A DNA stretch of 64,000 bases from Campylobacter sp. RM16704 (GCF_000816245.1 NZ_CP007769.1:714464-778463), one strand, 5' to 3'; counted from the stretch's first letter, positions 9,197 through 18,723 are shown. Numbers and translations: made by a program. Notes: generated by a model not told the origin, from the sequence alone.

Positions 9197-9837
9197 AAGG
9201 AATTTTAGAATTTAAAGAATTTCGTTTTGCTTTTGAAAAGAAAAAACTTAAATATCTAAGACTTAGAATAGATAGAGATTTAAATTTCAAGCTTAGCATA
9301 CCGCTATATTATGAGCAAAGAGATGTTTTAAGATTTTTAGAAAAAAATGAAAGTTGGATTAGAGCTAAAGAAAAAGAAATTTCTACAAAGCGAGTGGTTT
9401 TAGCAAGTGATGAGTTGTATTTTTTAGGTAAAAAATATCATTTAATATTAGATGAAAATCGCAATAAAGTTTTTATAAAAAAAGATAAGATTTATGCAAA
9501 AGATCAAAATGCTTTAGAAAATTTTTTAAAACATAGTGCTAGGGTGGTTTTTGATTTTTTCATTCGCAAATGGCAATTTGCCTTTGAAAAAAAAGTGCAA
9601 AGAATTTGTATTAAAAAAATGACTTCAAGATGGGGTTCTTGTAATCATCACAAAGCATATATAAATTTAAATTTAAAACTTATGCAAAAACCCGTCAAAA
9701 CCATAGAATGTGTAATTTTACATGAATTAACTCATTTAATTTATCCACACCATCAAAAAGATTTTTATATTTTTTTGCACACTTTAATGCCTGATTATAG
9801 TGAAAGAGAATTAAGTCTTAAAAATTTATCTATATAA
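9172..9837 (+). CDS. YgjP-like (DUF45) metal-dependent hydrolase
   Basis: A 221-residue protein of the YgjP/SprT-like zincin family. It has the HELTH zinc motif (His184, Glu185, His188), a downstream PHHQKDFY providing the third ligand, and the family segment TSRWGSCNHH near 151-160. These are small cytoplasmic metallopeptidase-like proteins of uncertain substrate. It starts inside the 3' end of the MATE gene (25-base overlap, ATG). Confidence 0.85.
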   Translation: MARQSVSIKGILEFKEFRFAFEKKKLKYLRLRIDRDLNFKLSIPLYYEQRDVLRFLEKNESWIRAKEKEISTKRVVLASDELYFLGKKYHLILDENRNKVFIKKDKIYAKDQNALENFLKHSARVVFDFFIRKWQFAFEKKVQRICIKKMTSRWGSCNHHKAYINLNLKLMQKPVKTIECVILHELTHLIYPHHQKDFYIFLHTLMPDYSERELSLKNLSI

Positions 9838-9910
9838 CAAAAATTTATTTTTATTTAAAAAAATATTTATTAAAATTAATAGTTTTTAAATTTCTTTTAA
9901 AGGAGAAAAC

Positions 9911-10738
9911 ATGAAAAGAAGAAACATGTTAAAAATAGGTGCTCTTGGCTTAGCTGCTATGCTTTTTAGCGGAATTGCTCTAAATGCAAAATCAAATGAT
10001 GTGATTAATTTTCCAAAAGATAAACAAAAAGCATTATTACTTTCAAGCTCTGGATATAAAGATACAGGTTATTTAAACCATGCATTACCTTGGCTTAAAG
10101 ATTTTGTTGAAAAAAATAATCTTAAAGGTAAAAAAGTTGCTTTTATTCCTTATGCAGGTGTTAGAAAAACTTATGAGCAATACGAAGCTCAAGTTGCTAA
10201 AGCTTTAGAAAGTTTAGGACTTCAAATAGTGAGTGTTCATAGAGGTAATGCAGCTGATATAGTAAAAAGTGCTGATGCGATTTTTGTAGGCGGTGGAAAT
10301 ACTTTTGAACTAGTTAATCAACTATATAACAATAACCTTGTGGAATTGATTGCAAAAAGAGTAAGTGAAGGAACTCCATATGTTGGATGGTCAGCAGGCT
10401 CAAATGTAGCGGGAGCAACTATGATGACAACTAATGATATGCCTATAGTTGAACCAAAATCATTTAATACTTTCAACATCTTCCCTCATCAAATTAACCC
10501 ACATTTTATCTCAGGTAAACCAGTAGGTCATAATGGTGAAAGCCGTGAGGAAAGATTAGAAGAATTTTTAATTGTAAACCCTAAAACCATTGTTTATGCT
10601 TTACCAGAAGGTGTGGCTTTATTAATTAATGGTAAGAAAGCAAAAGTTTTAGGTATGGACAAAAATGCACCTCTTTTAAAACTTGAAAACAAAAAAGAAA
10701 TTCAAAAAATTTCAATTGGCTCTGAAATTAACTACTAA
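9911..10738 (+). CDS. pepE: Peptidase E family (S51) protein with a Tat-like signal
   Basis: A 275-residue protein. From about residue 40 it matches dipeptidase E: GGGNTFELVNQL near 128-137, nucleophile Ser161 in GWSAGSN, Asp176 in TNDMPI and His198 in INPHF, the Ser-His-Asp/Glu set of the family. Residues 1-26 form a twin-arginine-like leader (KRRNMLKIG, then a hydrophobic core and LNA before KS). Enterobacterial PepE is cytoplasmic, so export would be unusual. It is monocistronic, with AAAGGAG before the ATG and a strong terminator after it. The family is well supported; export is an inference. Confidence 0.85.
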   Translation: MKRRNMLKIGALGLAAMLFSGIALNAKSNDVINFPKDKQKALLLSSSGYKDTGYLNHALPWLKDFVEKNNLKGKKVAFIPYAGVRKTYEQYEAQVAKALESLGLQIVSVHRGNAADIVKSADAIFVGGGNTFELVNQLYNNNLVELIAKRVSEGTPYVGWSAGSNVAGATMMTTNDMPIVEPKSFNTFNIFPHQINPHFISGKPVGHNGESREERLEEFLIVNPKTIVYALPEGVALLINGKKAKVLGMDKNAPLLKLENKKEIQKISIGSEINY

Positions 10739-10743
10739 AAATT

Positions 10744-10774
10744 AAAAAGCTATCTATGTTTTAGATAGCTTTTT
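10744..10774 (+). terminator. Rho-independent terminator after pepE
   Basis: A 12-bp perfect stem (AAAAAGCTATCT / AGATAGCTTTTT) with a 7-base loop, whose 3' arm supplies the T run. Confidence 0.9.
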
Positions 10775-10837
10775 AAGCTTTCCTTAGAATTAAAATTGTT
10801 ATATTTATATTTTTAAATTTTTTTTTAAGGTTTTAAC

Positions 10838-12352
10838 TTGCTTTTAGAAATTACTTTTGATTACAAATCTAAAAATGATATTTTTGAGTATTTGTTGCAT
10901 TATTATGCTAAAAATTATATATATGATTACAAGCAAAGTGATGAAAAAATTATTGTTAAACTTAAAGGCGAAAAAGATGAAATTCAAGCATTTTGTGCAA
11001 ATTTAGAAAATATCAGCCATAGTGTATTTTTAAATAAATTTGATTTAAAGGTTATAGAGGAAGATTTTGTATCTACAAAAAACGAAAAAAACTTTATTAA
11101 AAGATCTTTTTTAACAAGACTTAATGCAAATGCATATACTCAAGGTGAACTTTTGGAAAATGAGTGGGGTGTTTTTGTAGAAGAAGAATTTAAAATTGAA
11201 GATGATTTTGCTAAAATTACCAAAGAAAACTTTCATGATAATTTAAAAAAGACTTTAGAAAAATTAAAAAATAAACAAAAAATTCAATTTAAAAACTCAA
11301 AAGGAATTTATTCTTTTGAAATTTTCAATGAGTGTTTAGGTAGTTTTTTAATGCCAAGTGATCCTAAGCATATTAATGTATTTTTTTCTTGTAATAATGA
11401 GCAATTTAAAATTTTAGCAGGGGTTGAAAAACCCTTAATGAAACTCAAATTTAATGCTATTTTTAGACAAAATCATAATTTTAAGCAAGGTTATTTCAAA
11501 GTAAAATTCTATGATAATCTTTTTATTTTTGCTTTATGTTATGAACTAGAAAAAGAAGGTATCAAATTTTTAAATTTTGAAAAATTAGAACATTTTGAAG
11601 ATGATTTTGAAGTAGCTTTAATAGAAAATGAATTATTGGTATGTAGGGGTTATGATTATATTTTACCTGAGTTTAAAAATTTAATTTTTCAAAAAGAAGA
11701 TAAGAATTTTGCAAGAATATCTTGTATATTGTCTGATTTTAAGGATAAAAAGCCTTTGCTTTTAGAACTTAGTAAAAAATATGATGATATTATTTTACTT
11801 GATAAAGAAATAAACCTTTTAAAACTTTGCTTGCCAAAAAGTTTTGATGAATTTTATGAATTATTAAATCAAGATGATACTGCTAAAAGATTATTAGTTA
11901 ATTATGAAAAAGAATTTACTTTACCTAGAAAAAATTTAATTATTACCAATAGTTTTTTTAGTCTTTTTGGTATGATTGGGATGATTTTGGAGCTTGATGA
12001 CGAGCTAGGAAAAGCAGCATTAAAGCTTTTAAACTTAGCAGATGAGAGTAAGATGGCAAAAGGTGTTAGAATAGATTTTAAATTTAATAAACAAAAAGAG
12101 TTTGATTACACTAAAACTATAAGAAGTGTGATGAGTTTTAAACTTGCTGGTGTTGAAGATCAAATCATAGCTTTAGGTGTTGTTGAAAGTTTGGCGTATT
12201 TTTTAAGAGATTTATTTGATGATTTAAAAGCTAAAGACCAAGCAGATTGTGCTGTGCTTAGTGGAAGTTTATTTGAACATAAAAGTCTTAGCAAAAATGT
12301 GTTTAAACATATACCATTTTTTAAGATAAGTGATGTCCCTCTTTGGATATGA
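10838..12352 (+). CDS. Unknown protein leading the hydrogenase maturation operon
   Basis: A 504-residue protein that I cannot assign to a functional family. The start is a TTG with TTTTAAGG upstream. It has no signal peptide or membrane segment and is rich in Asp, Glu, Lys and Phe. Two Cys (in SCNNEQ and VCRGYD contexts) do not form a metal motif. Its end overlaps hypF by 23 bases. As I recall, C. jejuni has a homologue at the same place (Cj0621). The conserved overlap suggests it is needed for NiFe-hydrogenase maturation or is translationally coupled to HypF; the sequence does not show a mechanism. Confidence 0.75.
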   Translation: MLLEITFDYKSKNDIFEYLLHYYAKNYIYDYKQSDEKIIVKLKGEKDEIQAFCANLENISHSVFLNKFDLKVIEEDFVSTKNEKNFIKRSFLTRLNANAYTQGELLENEWGVFVEEEFKIEDDFAKITKENFHDNLKKTLEKLKNKQKIQFKNSKGIYSFEIFNECLGSFLMPSDPKHINVFFSCNNEQFKILAGVEKPLMKLKFNAIFRQNHNFKQGYFKVKFYDNLFIFALCYELEKEGIKFLNFEKLEHFEDDFEVALIENELLVCRGYDYILPEFKNLIFQKEDKNFARISCILSDFKDKKPLLLELSKKYDDIILLDKEINLLKLCLPKSFDEFYELLNQDDTAKRLLVNYEKEFTLPRKNLIITNSFFSLFGMIGMILELDDELGKAALKLLNLADESKMAKGVRIDFKFNKQKEFDYTKTIRSVMSFKLAGVEDQIIALGVVESLAYFLRDLFDDLKAKDQADCAVLSGSLFEHKSLSKNVFKHIPFFKISDVPLWI

Positions 12353-14534
12353 AATTCATATAAAAGGATTAGTGCAAGGGGTTGGTTTTCGCCCTTTTGT
12401 TTTTAATCTAGCTAAAGAGTTTAATTTAAAAGGTGAGGTGTATAATAATAGCTTGGGTGTTGTTGTAATACTTCAATGTGATGAAAAAAATATATTGCTT
12501 TTTAAAGAAAAACTTTTTGCTAATTTACCACCTTTGGCTAGGATAGATGATTTTAGTTTTTCTTATAAAAAACTTCAAAAAACTTATAATGAATTTAGTA
12601 TAAGCACTTCACAAGATAGTGAAAAATTTAGCCCTATTTTGAGTGATTTTGCACTTTGTGAAGATTGTTATAATGAATTTTATGATGAAAAAAACTCTCG
12701 TTTTAAATACCCTTTTATTACTTGTACAAATTGTGGACCAAGATTTTCTATAATCAAAAAGCTACCTTATGATAGAGTTAATACTGCTATGAATGTTTTT
12801 AAAATGTGTTCTTTTTGTCAAAGTGAATATAATGATCTAAACAACCGTCGTTTTCATGCTCAACCACTTTCATGTCCAAAGTGTAAAATTTCCATTTTTT
12901 TAAAAGATAAAAACCAAAATATTTTAGCTAAAGATGAAGAAGCTTTTATTTTACTTGCAAAACTTTTAGAAGAAGGCAAAATCATAGCTTTTAAAGGTAT
13001 GGGCGGGTTTCATTTAATTTGTGACAGCACGAATGAAAATGTTATAAATGAGCTTAGAATACGCAAAAATCGCCATAAAAAGCCTTTTGCTATTATGGTA
13101 AAAGATCTTAAAATGGCTCAAGAATTAGCTTTTATCAATGAAGCTGAAGCAAAACTTTTAACTTCAAATTTAAAACCAATAGTTATTTTAAAAAGCAAAA
13201 ATATCCATAAAAGCTTAGCTCCTGATACTGACAAAATAGGAATAATGTTGGCGTATATGGGAACACATTTGTCATTATTTGAGTATTTTAAAAAACCTAT
13301 TGTAGCAACAAGTGCTAATCCTAGTTCTCAAAGTATTATTTATGAAGAAACAAAACTTTTAGAAAAACTTTCTAATGTATTTGATTTTTATCTTGATTAT
13401 GATAGGCAAATATACAATAGTAGTGATGATAGTATTGCACAAGTAATTGATGATAATAAGATAATGTTTTTAAGAACTTCAAGAGGGCTTAATCCAGTTT
13501 ATATTAATGCTAAAGATATATTTAATTCAAAAGAAAATGTTCTTGCGTTGGGTAGTGAGTTAAAAAATGAATTTGCTTGTTTTTTTAAAGAGCAAATTTT
13601 TATTTCTCCATATATAGGAGATATGAAAGATTTAGATACTCAAGAAAGATTTTTTAATATATTAGAATTCTTTCAAAACTCATATAATGTTGAATTTGAC
13701 AAAGTAATATGCGACAAACACCCGCATTTTAACTATACAAAAGAATTTAAAGATTATAAAAATTTTCGCATGCAACATCATTATGCACATTTGTGTGCTT
13801 GTTTATTCGAGCATAAAATTTACAATGATGAAGTTTTAGCTTTTGTTTTTGATGGAACTGGCTATGGAGATGATGGTAAAATTTGGGGTGGAGAGATTTT
13901 TAGAGCAAATTTAAAAAGCTATGAAAGGCTAAATCATTTTAAAAATTTCAAGCTGATTAATGCAGATATTAAAAATATTGCAAATTTAGCTTTAGCTTTG
14001 ATTTTTGATTTTAATTTAGAAAGCAAAGCCAGCGAGTTTTTGGCTAAATTTTCTCAAATAAAATTAAATAATCTTAAAAAAATTCATTCCCAAAGTTCTT
14101 TATACACTAGCTCTCTTGGAAGAATTATTGATGCTTTTGGCGCTGTTGCTTTTGATATTCAAAGACTTGATTATGAAGCTCAAATTGGACTTTTAATGGA
14201 AAAATACTACGATCAAAATCTTAATTATAGTTATCATTTTAACATTAAAGAAAATGAAATTTGTTTTAAAAAAGCTTTTTTACAAGCCCTAAAAGATAAA
14301 GATAAGGTCAAAATTAGCACAGGTTTGCTAAATGCTATAGCAAATTGCATTATAGAATATTCAAAAGGTTTTAAAGAAGAAGTTATTTTAGGTGGAGGGG
14401 TATTTCAAAATAAAACCTTACTTGAAATTTTAATCAGAAAAAAATTTAATTATAAAACATCTTTAAAATTTCCTTGTAATGATAGTTCTATTGCACTAGG
14501 GCAACTTGTGCATTATTTATCTTTAAAAACTTAA
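12330..14534 (+). CDS. hypF: Carbamoyltransferase HypF
   Basis: A 734-residue enzyme that converts carbamoyl phosphate to the thiocarboxamide on HypE, the source of the CN ligands of NiFe hydrogenase. Domains in order: acylphosphatase (KGLVQGVGFRPF, near 12-23); two zinc fingers (Cys110/113/132/135 and Cys160/163/182/185); a YrdC-like domain (about 200-385, KGMGGFHL, KKPFAIMV, ATSANPS); and a Kae1-like C-terminal domain (MQHHYAH metal site, FDGTGYGDDGKIWGGE, LGGGVFQN). The first codon is GTG at 12330, immediately followed by ATG at 12333; either may be used. Confidence 0.95.
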   Translation: MMSLFGYEIHIKGLVQGVGFRPFVFNLAKEFNLKGEVYNNSLGVVVILQCDEKNILLFKEKLFANLPPLARIDDFSFSYKKLQKTYNEFSISTSQDSEKFSPILSDFALCEDCYNEFYDEKNSRFKYPFITCTNCGPRFSIIKKLPYDRVNTAMNVFKMCSFCQSEYNDLNNRRFHAQPLSCPKCKISIFLKDKNQNILAKDEEAFILLAKLLEEGKIIAFKGMGGFHLICDSTNENVINELRIRKNRHKKPFAIMVKDLKMAQELAFINEAEAKLLTSNLKPIVILKSKNIHKSLAPDTDKIGIMLAYMGTHLSLFEYFKKPIVATSANPSSQSIIYEETKLLEKLSNVFDFYLDYDRQIYNSSDDSIAQVIDDNKIMFLRTSRGLNPVYINAKDIFNSKENVLALGSELKNEFACFFKEQIFISPYIGDMKDLDTQERFFNILEFFQNSYNVEFDKVICDKHPHFNYTKEFKDYKNFRMQHHYAHLCACLFEHKIYNDEVLAFVFDGTGYGDDGKIWGGEIFRANLKSYERLNHFKNFKLINADIKNIANLALALIFDFNLESKASEFLAKFSQIKLNNLKKIHSQSSLYTSSLGRIIDAFGAVAFDIQRLDYEAQIGLLMEKYYDQNLNYSYHFNIKENEICFKKAFLQALKDKDKVKISTGLLNAIANCIIEYSKGFKEEVILGGGVFQNKTLLEILIRKKFNYKTSLKFPCNDSSIALGQLVHYLSLKT

Positions 14535-14598
14535 TAAAACTCATATTTTTTTAATGCTTTTTAATATACAATAAAATAAAAATTATAAAGGATAGATT

Positions 14599-15333
14599 AT
14601 GTGTAAAGATTGTGGCTGTTCTATTAATGGACATGAACATCATCATGATCACCATCATGAAAATCCAGCTTTAAAAGATGAAAAAACTATTAATGTTATT
14701 AGTAAAATTTTATCAAAAAATGATCATCAAGCAGCTCATAATAGAGAGCATTTTAATGAGTACAATACTCTTTGTATTAATCTAATGAGCTCTCCAGGAA
14801 GTGGCAAAACAACGCTTTTAGAAGAAACTATAAAAACTTTAAAAGATGATTTAAAAATAGCTGTGGTTGAAGGGGATTTAGAAACTAATAATGATGCAAA
14901 TCGCATTATCAAAGCAGGAGGATTAGCTCATCAAATCACTACAGGACAAACTTGTCATTTAGATGCTTTTATGGTACATGAAGCTTTGCATCATTTTAAA
15001 CTTAGTGAACTTGATATAGTTTTTGTTGAAAATGTGGGAAATTTAGTATGCCCTGCAAGTTATGATTTGGGTGAGCATTTAAATGTAGTTTTGCTTTCAG
15101 TAACAGAAGGTAGTGATAAGGTAGAAAAATATCCAGTGATGTTTAGAAAGGCTGATTTATTAATCATTACTAAAGCTGATTTAGCTCAGCATTTTGACTT
15201 TGATTTTAAAGTAGCTTCCATGGCAGCTAAAAGATTAAATCCTAAAATAGATATTATGATTTTAGATAGCAAAACAAAAACAGGATTTGATCTTTGGATA
15301 AATTATCTAAAAATGAAAAAGGAGCTTAGCTAA
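14599..15333 (+). CDS. hypB: Hydrogenase nickel incorporation GTPase HypB
   Basis: A 244-residue SIMIBI GTPase that delivers nickel to the hydrogenase large subunit. The N-terminus has the high-affinity nickel motif CxxCGC (residues 2-7) followed by a His-rich stretch (HEHHHDHHHE), suggesting nickel storage. Walker A is MSSPGSGKTTL; the metal-site loop and GTPase base motif TKAD are present. It is preceded by its own AAAGGA ribosome site and an AT-rich 64-base gap after hypF, and overlaps hypC by one base. Confidence 0.95.
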   Translation: MCKDCGCSINGHEHHHDHHHENPALKDEKTINVISKILSKNDHQAAHNREHFNEYNTLCINLMSSPGSGKTTLLEETIKTLKDDLKIAVVEGDLETNNDANRIIKAGGLAHQITTGQTCHLDAFMVHEALHHFKLSELDIVFVENVGNLVCPASYDLGEHLNVVLLSVTEGSDKVEKYPVMFRKADLLIITKADLAQHFDFDFKVASMAAKRLNPKIDIMILDSKTKTGFDLWINYLKMKKELS

Positions 15334-15614
15334 TGTGTCTTTCTATACCTTCTAAAATTTTAGAAATTGATGAGCTAAATTCAGCCATAGTAGAAACTTT
15401 AGGGGTTAAAAGAAGAGTGAGTTTGGATTTAATAAGCGAGCCTTTAAAAGTAGGCGATTATGTGCTTATACATGTGGGTTTTGCTATGGAAAAAATCGAC
15501 ACTCAAGCTGCACAAGAGAGTTTAAAAATTTATACCGATATAGCAGAGAAAATGCAAAATGGCCAAATTGATGAAAATGAAGGCGATATGGGGCTAAAAA
15601 ATGGATTTAATTAA
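15333..15614 (+). CDS. hypC: Hydrogenase assembly chaperone HypC
   Basis: A 93-residue HypC/HybG chaperone. The essential N-terminal Cys2 is present (MCLSIPSKILEID). It shuttles the Fe(CN)2CO unit with HypD to the large subunit. The ATG overlaps the hypB stop by one base and the 3' end overlaps hypD by 14 bases, so the order B-C-D is translationally coupled. Confidence 0.94.
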   Translation: MCLSIPSKILEIDELNSAIVETLGVKRRVSLDLISEPLKVGDYVLIHVGFAMEKIDTQAAQESLKIYTDIAEKMQNGQIDENEGDMGLKNGFN

Positions 15615-16692
15615 TGATTTTAGAGATAAAGAAAGAATTTTAGCCTTAAAAGAACTTATTGCTTCTAAAATTACTAAGCCTATTAATATCATGGAAATTT
15701 GCGGTGGACATACGCATAGCATTATGAAATTTGGTTTACCTGATTTATTACCCAAAGAAATTAATTTTGTTCATGGTCCAGGCTGTCCTGTGTGTGTTAT
15801 GCCAAGAGAGCGTATTGATGTGGCTTTAAAGCTTGCAAGTATGTCAAATACTATCTTTTGTGTATTAGGCGATATGCTTAAAGTGCCAGGAAGCTATGAA
15901 AGCTTAATTGATCTTAGAGCTAAAGGAGCTGATGTTAGAGCGCTTTATACACCTTTGGATGTGATAGACATAGCTTTAAAAAACCCTGAAAAAAATATAA
16001 TCTTTTTTACCATAGGTTTTGAGACAACTACACCTATGAGTGGGGTGATTATAGAAAAAAGCATGGCTTTAAATTTAAAAAATTTATTTTTTCATATCAA
16101 TCATGTGTTGGTTCCACCTGCAGTAGAAGCTATCATGCAAGATAAAAATGTAAAAATTGACGCCTTTTTAGGACCTTCTCATGTAAGCGTTATCACAGGA
16201 TCAAACATTTATAAACCTATTGCTAAAAAATACAAAACTCCTATAGCAGTGAGTGGTTTTGAGCCAGTTGATATAATGCTTAGTGTGTTAAATATAGTAG
16301 AGCAAATGAATGTAAATACTTTTGAAGTTTATAATGAATATCACAGAGTAGTTAGCAAAGAGGGAAATTTAAAAGCCAAAGCTTTAGTAGAAAAATACTT
16401 TAAACCTTGTGATTTTGAATTTAGAGGTCTTGGAGTGATTGCAAATGGTGGACTTTGTTTAAAAGATGAATTTGCACACTTAGATGCTAGCAAAGTGTTT
16501 GATTGTAAAGTACAAAGTAAAGATGAAAGCAAAGCTTGTATTTGTGGTCAAATTTTAAGAGGCTTAGCTAAACCTTATGATTGTAAGGTGTTTGCAAAAG
16601 CTTGTACTCCAAAAAATCCCATAGGTAGCTGTATGGTTTCTAGTGAAGGAGCTTGTGCGGCTTATTATAAATACTATCAAGATAAGGCATAA
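15601..16692 (+). CDS. hypD: Hydrogenase formation protein HypD
   Basis: A 363-residue Fe-S protein that forms the scaffold for the Fe(CN)2CO cofactor. Family motifs are present: MEICGGHTHSI near 31-41, the thiol-redox GPGCPVCVMP near 61-70, GFETTTP near 139-145, SGFEPVDI, and C-terminal Cys ligands in CICGQILRG and CTPKNPIGSCMVSSEGACAA. The length is typical. It is followed after one base by hypE. Confidence 0.95.
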   Translation: MDLINDFRDKERILALKELIASKITKPINIMEICGGHTHSIMKFGLPDLLPKEINFVHGPGCPVCVMPRERIDVALKLASMSNTIFCVLGDMLKVPGSYESLIDLRAKGADVRALYTPLDVIDIALKNPEKNIIFFTIGFETTTPMSGVIIEKSMALNLKNLFFHINHVLVPPAVEAIMQDKNVKIDAFLGPSHVSVITGSNIYKPIAKKYKTPIAVSGFEPVDIMLSVLNIVEQMNVNTFEVYNEYHRVVSKEGNLKAKALVEKYFKPCDFEFRGLGVIANGGLCLKDEFAHLDASKVFDCKVQSKDESKACICGQILRGLAKPYDCKVFAKACTPKNPIGSCMVSSEGACAAYYKYYQDKA

Positions 16693-16693
16693 A

Positions 16694-17665
16694 ATGAAGC
16701 AAATTACTCTAGCTCATGGTGGCGGTGGCGAAGAAATGAATGCTTTGATAAACGAAATTTTTTCTATTTTTGAAAATGATGTTTTAAAAGAGGCAAATGA
16801 TGCTGCTATTTTAGATGATTTGGCTTTTAGCACCGATTCTTTTGTACTAAATCCTATCTTTTTAAAAGATATAAATATAGGAAAATTAGCAGTTTGTGGT
16901 AGCGTAAATGATGTATTAATGGTGGGAGCAAAACCGCTATATTTATCGCTAGCTTTGATTTTAGAAGAGGGTTTTGAGATAGAAAAGTTAAAAATTATAC
17001 TAAAATCTATAAAAGAAGAATGCGATAAAGCGGGAGTAAAACTAGTTTGTGGGGATACTAAAGTTGTTCCTAAAAATAAAGGCGATGAAATATATATTAA
17101 TACTTCATGTATAGGTAAAAATATACAAAAAATCAATACCAAAGACTTAAAAAGTGGTTGTAGTATCTTAGTTTCAAGGGATATTGGAGCTCATGGTTGT
17201 GCAGTTTTGGTTGAAAGAAATAATTTAGAGGCAAATATCCAAAGTGATTGCAAAAGCTTAAAAGATGAAGTTTTAACACTTTTAAATGCAGATATTTCTA
17301 TAAAAGCAATGCGTGATGCTACGCGTGGTGGGCTTAGTGCGGTTTTAAATGAATGGTCTAAATTGAGTAATTTAGAGCTTTTAATATATGAAGAAAAAAT
17401 CCCAGTTTGCGATGAAGTTTTAGGGGTTTGTGAGCTTTTTGGGTATGAGCCTTATGAGCTTGCAAATGAAGGAACTTTTATTATTTGTGTAGATAAAAAA
17501 GATGAGCAAAAAACATTAGAAATTTTAAAACAATTCAATGCTAATGCAGCTATTATAGGTGAAATCACAGCTAATAAAAAAGCAAGAGTGGTTTTAGAAA
17601 ATGCTTATGGAGCAAAACGCATTTTAGAAGCTCCAAAAGGCGAACTTTTGCCAAGAATTTGCTAA
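16694..17665 (+). CDS. hypE: Hydrogenase maturation protein HypE
   Basis: A 323-residue PurM-like enzyme that dehydrates its own thiocarboxamide to thiocyanate for cyanide-ligand transfer. The start MKQITLAHGGGGEEMN matches the family; a longer open frame reaching back to 16643 inside hypD was rejected. The conserved C-terminus PRIC, with the modifiable terminal Cys, is intact. The TAA stop overlaps the hypA ATG by one base. Confidence 0.95.
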   Translation: MKQITLAHGGGGEEMNALINEIFSIFENDVLKEANDAAILDDLAFSTDSFVLNPIFLKDINIGKLAVCGSVNDVLMVGAKPLYLSLALILEEGFEIEKLKIILKSIKEECDKAGVKLVCGDTKVVPKNKGDEIYINTSCIGKNIQKINTKDLKSGCSILVSRDIGAHGCAVLVERNNLEANIQSDCKSLKDEVLTLLNADISIKAMRDATRGGLSAVLNEWSKLSNLELLIYEEKIPVCDEVLGVCELFGYEPYELANEGTFIICVDKKDEQKTLEILKQFNANAAIIGEITANKKARVVLENAYGAKRILEAPKGELLPRIC

Positions 17666-18030
17666 TGCATGAGTTAAGCATTACAGAATCATTACTAGAG
17701 CTTTGCGAAGAATATGCTCAAGGAAAAATTATTGAAGAAGTGCATGTTAAAATAGGGCGCTTAAGCGGGGTTGAACCTCCACTTTTGCAAAGAAGCTTTG
17801 AAACTTTTAAAGAAAATAGTTCCTTATGTAAGAATGCTAAATTTATCATGCACATTCAAGAAGTAGTAGTTGAGTGTCAAAAATGCCATTTTAGCGGAGT
17901 GCTTGAAAATAATATCTTTTGGTGTCCAAAATGTGAAGATAAAGATTTAAAAATCATAGATGGGGAAGAACTTTATCTTATACAACTTGTTTTAAAAGAA
18001 AATGAGGATTTAGAAGACAATGGTAAATAA
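17665..18030 (+). CDS. hypA: Hydrogenase nickel metallochaperone HypA
   Basis: A 121-residue nickel/zinc chaperone working with HypB. The start at 17665 was chosen because it yields MHELSI, whose His2 is the nickel ligand; an upstream in-frame codon would displace it. The structural zinc site is present as CQKC ... CPKC (near 73-76 and 91-94). It is the last gene of the hyp operon; its 3' end overlaps the decayed msrA. Confidence 0.94.
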   Translation: MHELSITESLLELCEEYAQGKIIEEVHVKIGRLSGVEPPLLQRSFETFKENSSLCKNAKFIMHIQEVVVECQKCHFSGVLENNIFWCPKCEDKDLKIIDGEELYLIQLVLKENEDLEDNGK

Positions 18031-18510
18031 GGAAACCATTTTAGGTGTAGATTGTTTTTGGTGTACTCAGGCTGTGTTTGATGAAATTAAAAGTATAGTT
18101 TATACAGAAGTGGGTTATAGTGGTGGCAATCCAAATCCAAGTTATATAAAAGCGTGATAAATGGCGATGAAAATATAGAAGTAGCTAAGATAATATATGG
18201 TGAAAAACAAATTTCATTAGAAAAATATTAGATTTTTCTAAAAATGAACAATCCAACAAGCTTGGATAAACAAGGAATTGATGAGGAAATACAATATAGA
18301 TCAGTTATTTTTTATCAAACCAATGAGGAGTTAAAAACTATTAGCAATCTTTTACAAAAGGTGCAAAAATATTATGCTAAAAGCATAGTTACGCAAGTTT
18401 TAAAACTAGAAAAATTTTATAAGGCAGAGGATTATCATCAAAAATATTTTAAAAATAATCCCAGCCAAGCTTATTGTAGATTTGTCATTGTGCTAAAGCT
18501 AGAAAAAAAT
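18020..18510 (+). pseudogene. msrA: Decayed methionine sulfoxide reductase A
   Basis: Translation of successive frames gives MsrA pieces. The first, 18020-18157, contains the active-site region with [14 protein letters not shown] and [11 protein letters not shown], then hits TGA. A shifted frame from 18151 reads [16 protein letters not shown] up to a TAG. After the TAG the same frame continues with the C-terminal MsrA segments NNPTSLDKQGIDE, QYRSVIFY and AEDYHQKYF. So there is one frameshift, one in-frame stop and probably a short deletion before NNPTS. The invariant Gly of GCFWC is Asp here. The gene cannot make a full enzyme. Confidence 0.85.
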
Positions 18511-18522
18511 AGTAAATCACTT

Positions 18523-18723
18523 CTAGTTTTTCTTTTTAGAAATAGGGCAAACTCCAAGCGGACAAGCTTGTTTTCCACTAAGTACTCTTATAGGACAAAC
18601 AGCAAAAATACCTGTTAATAAAGGAATTAAGCCTAATAATCCCCACCAAGTTGAAAAATAAACCCCTAAAGAAAACGCCACTATGGCTAAAGCTATCCTT
18701 AACACTCTTTCTAATTTACTCAT
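18523..18723 (-). CDS. DUF2892 (YgaP-like) small membrane protein
   Basis: A 66-residue inner-membrane protein with two hydrophobic segments (about 7-22 and 27-42) and the DUF2892 signature TGIFAVCPIRVLSG. The C-terminus adds CPLGVCPIS, giving three Cys (43, 54, 59). In other bacteria this domain is often fused or next to rhodanese/sulfur-transfer proteins. It lies just downstream of, and on the same strand as, the Crp/Fnr-type regulator, which could control it. It has an AGGAG ribosome site. Confidence 0.8.
   Translation of the reverse strand: MSKLERVLRIALAIVAFSLGVYFSTWWGLLGLIPLLTGIFAVCPIRVLSGKQACPLGVCPISKKKN

Noticed and set aside
9033..9299. 88-codon minus-strand frame across the MATE/YgjP junction
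   Set aside because: Shadow of two well-supported overlapping plus-strand genes.
16643..16693. Upstream extension of HypE
   Set aside because: It would overlap hypD by 50 bases and add a non-conserved peptide; MKQITLAHGGGG at 16694 is the family start.
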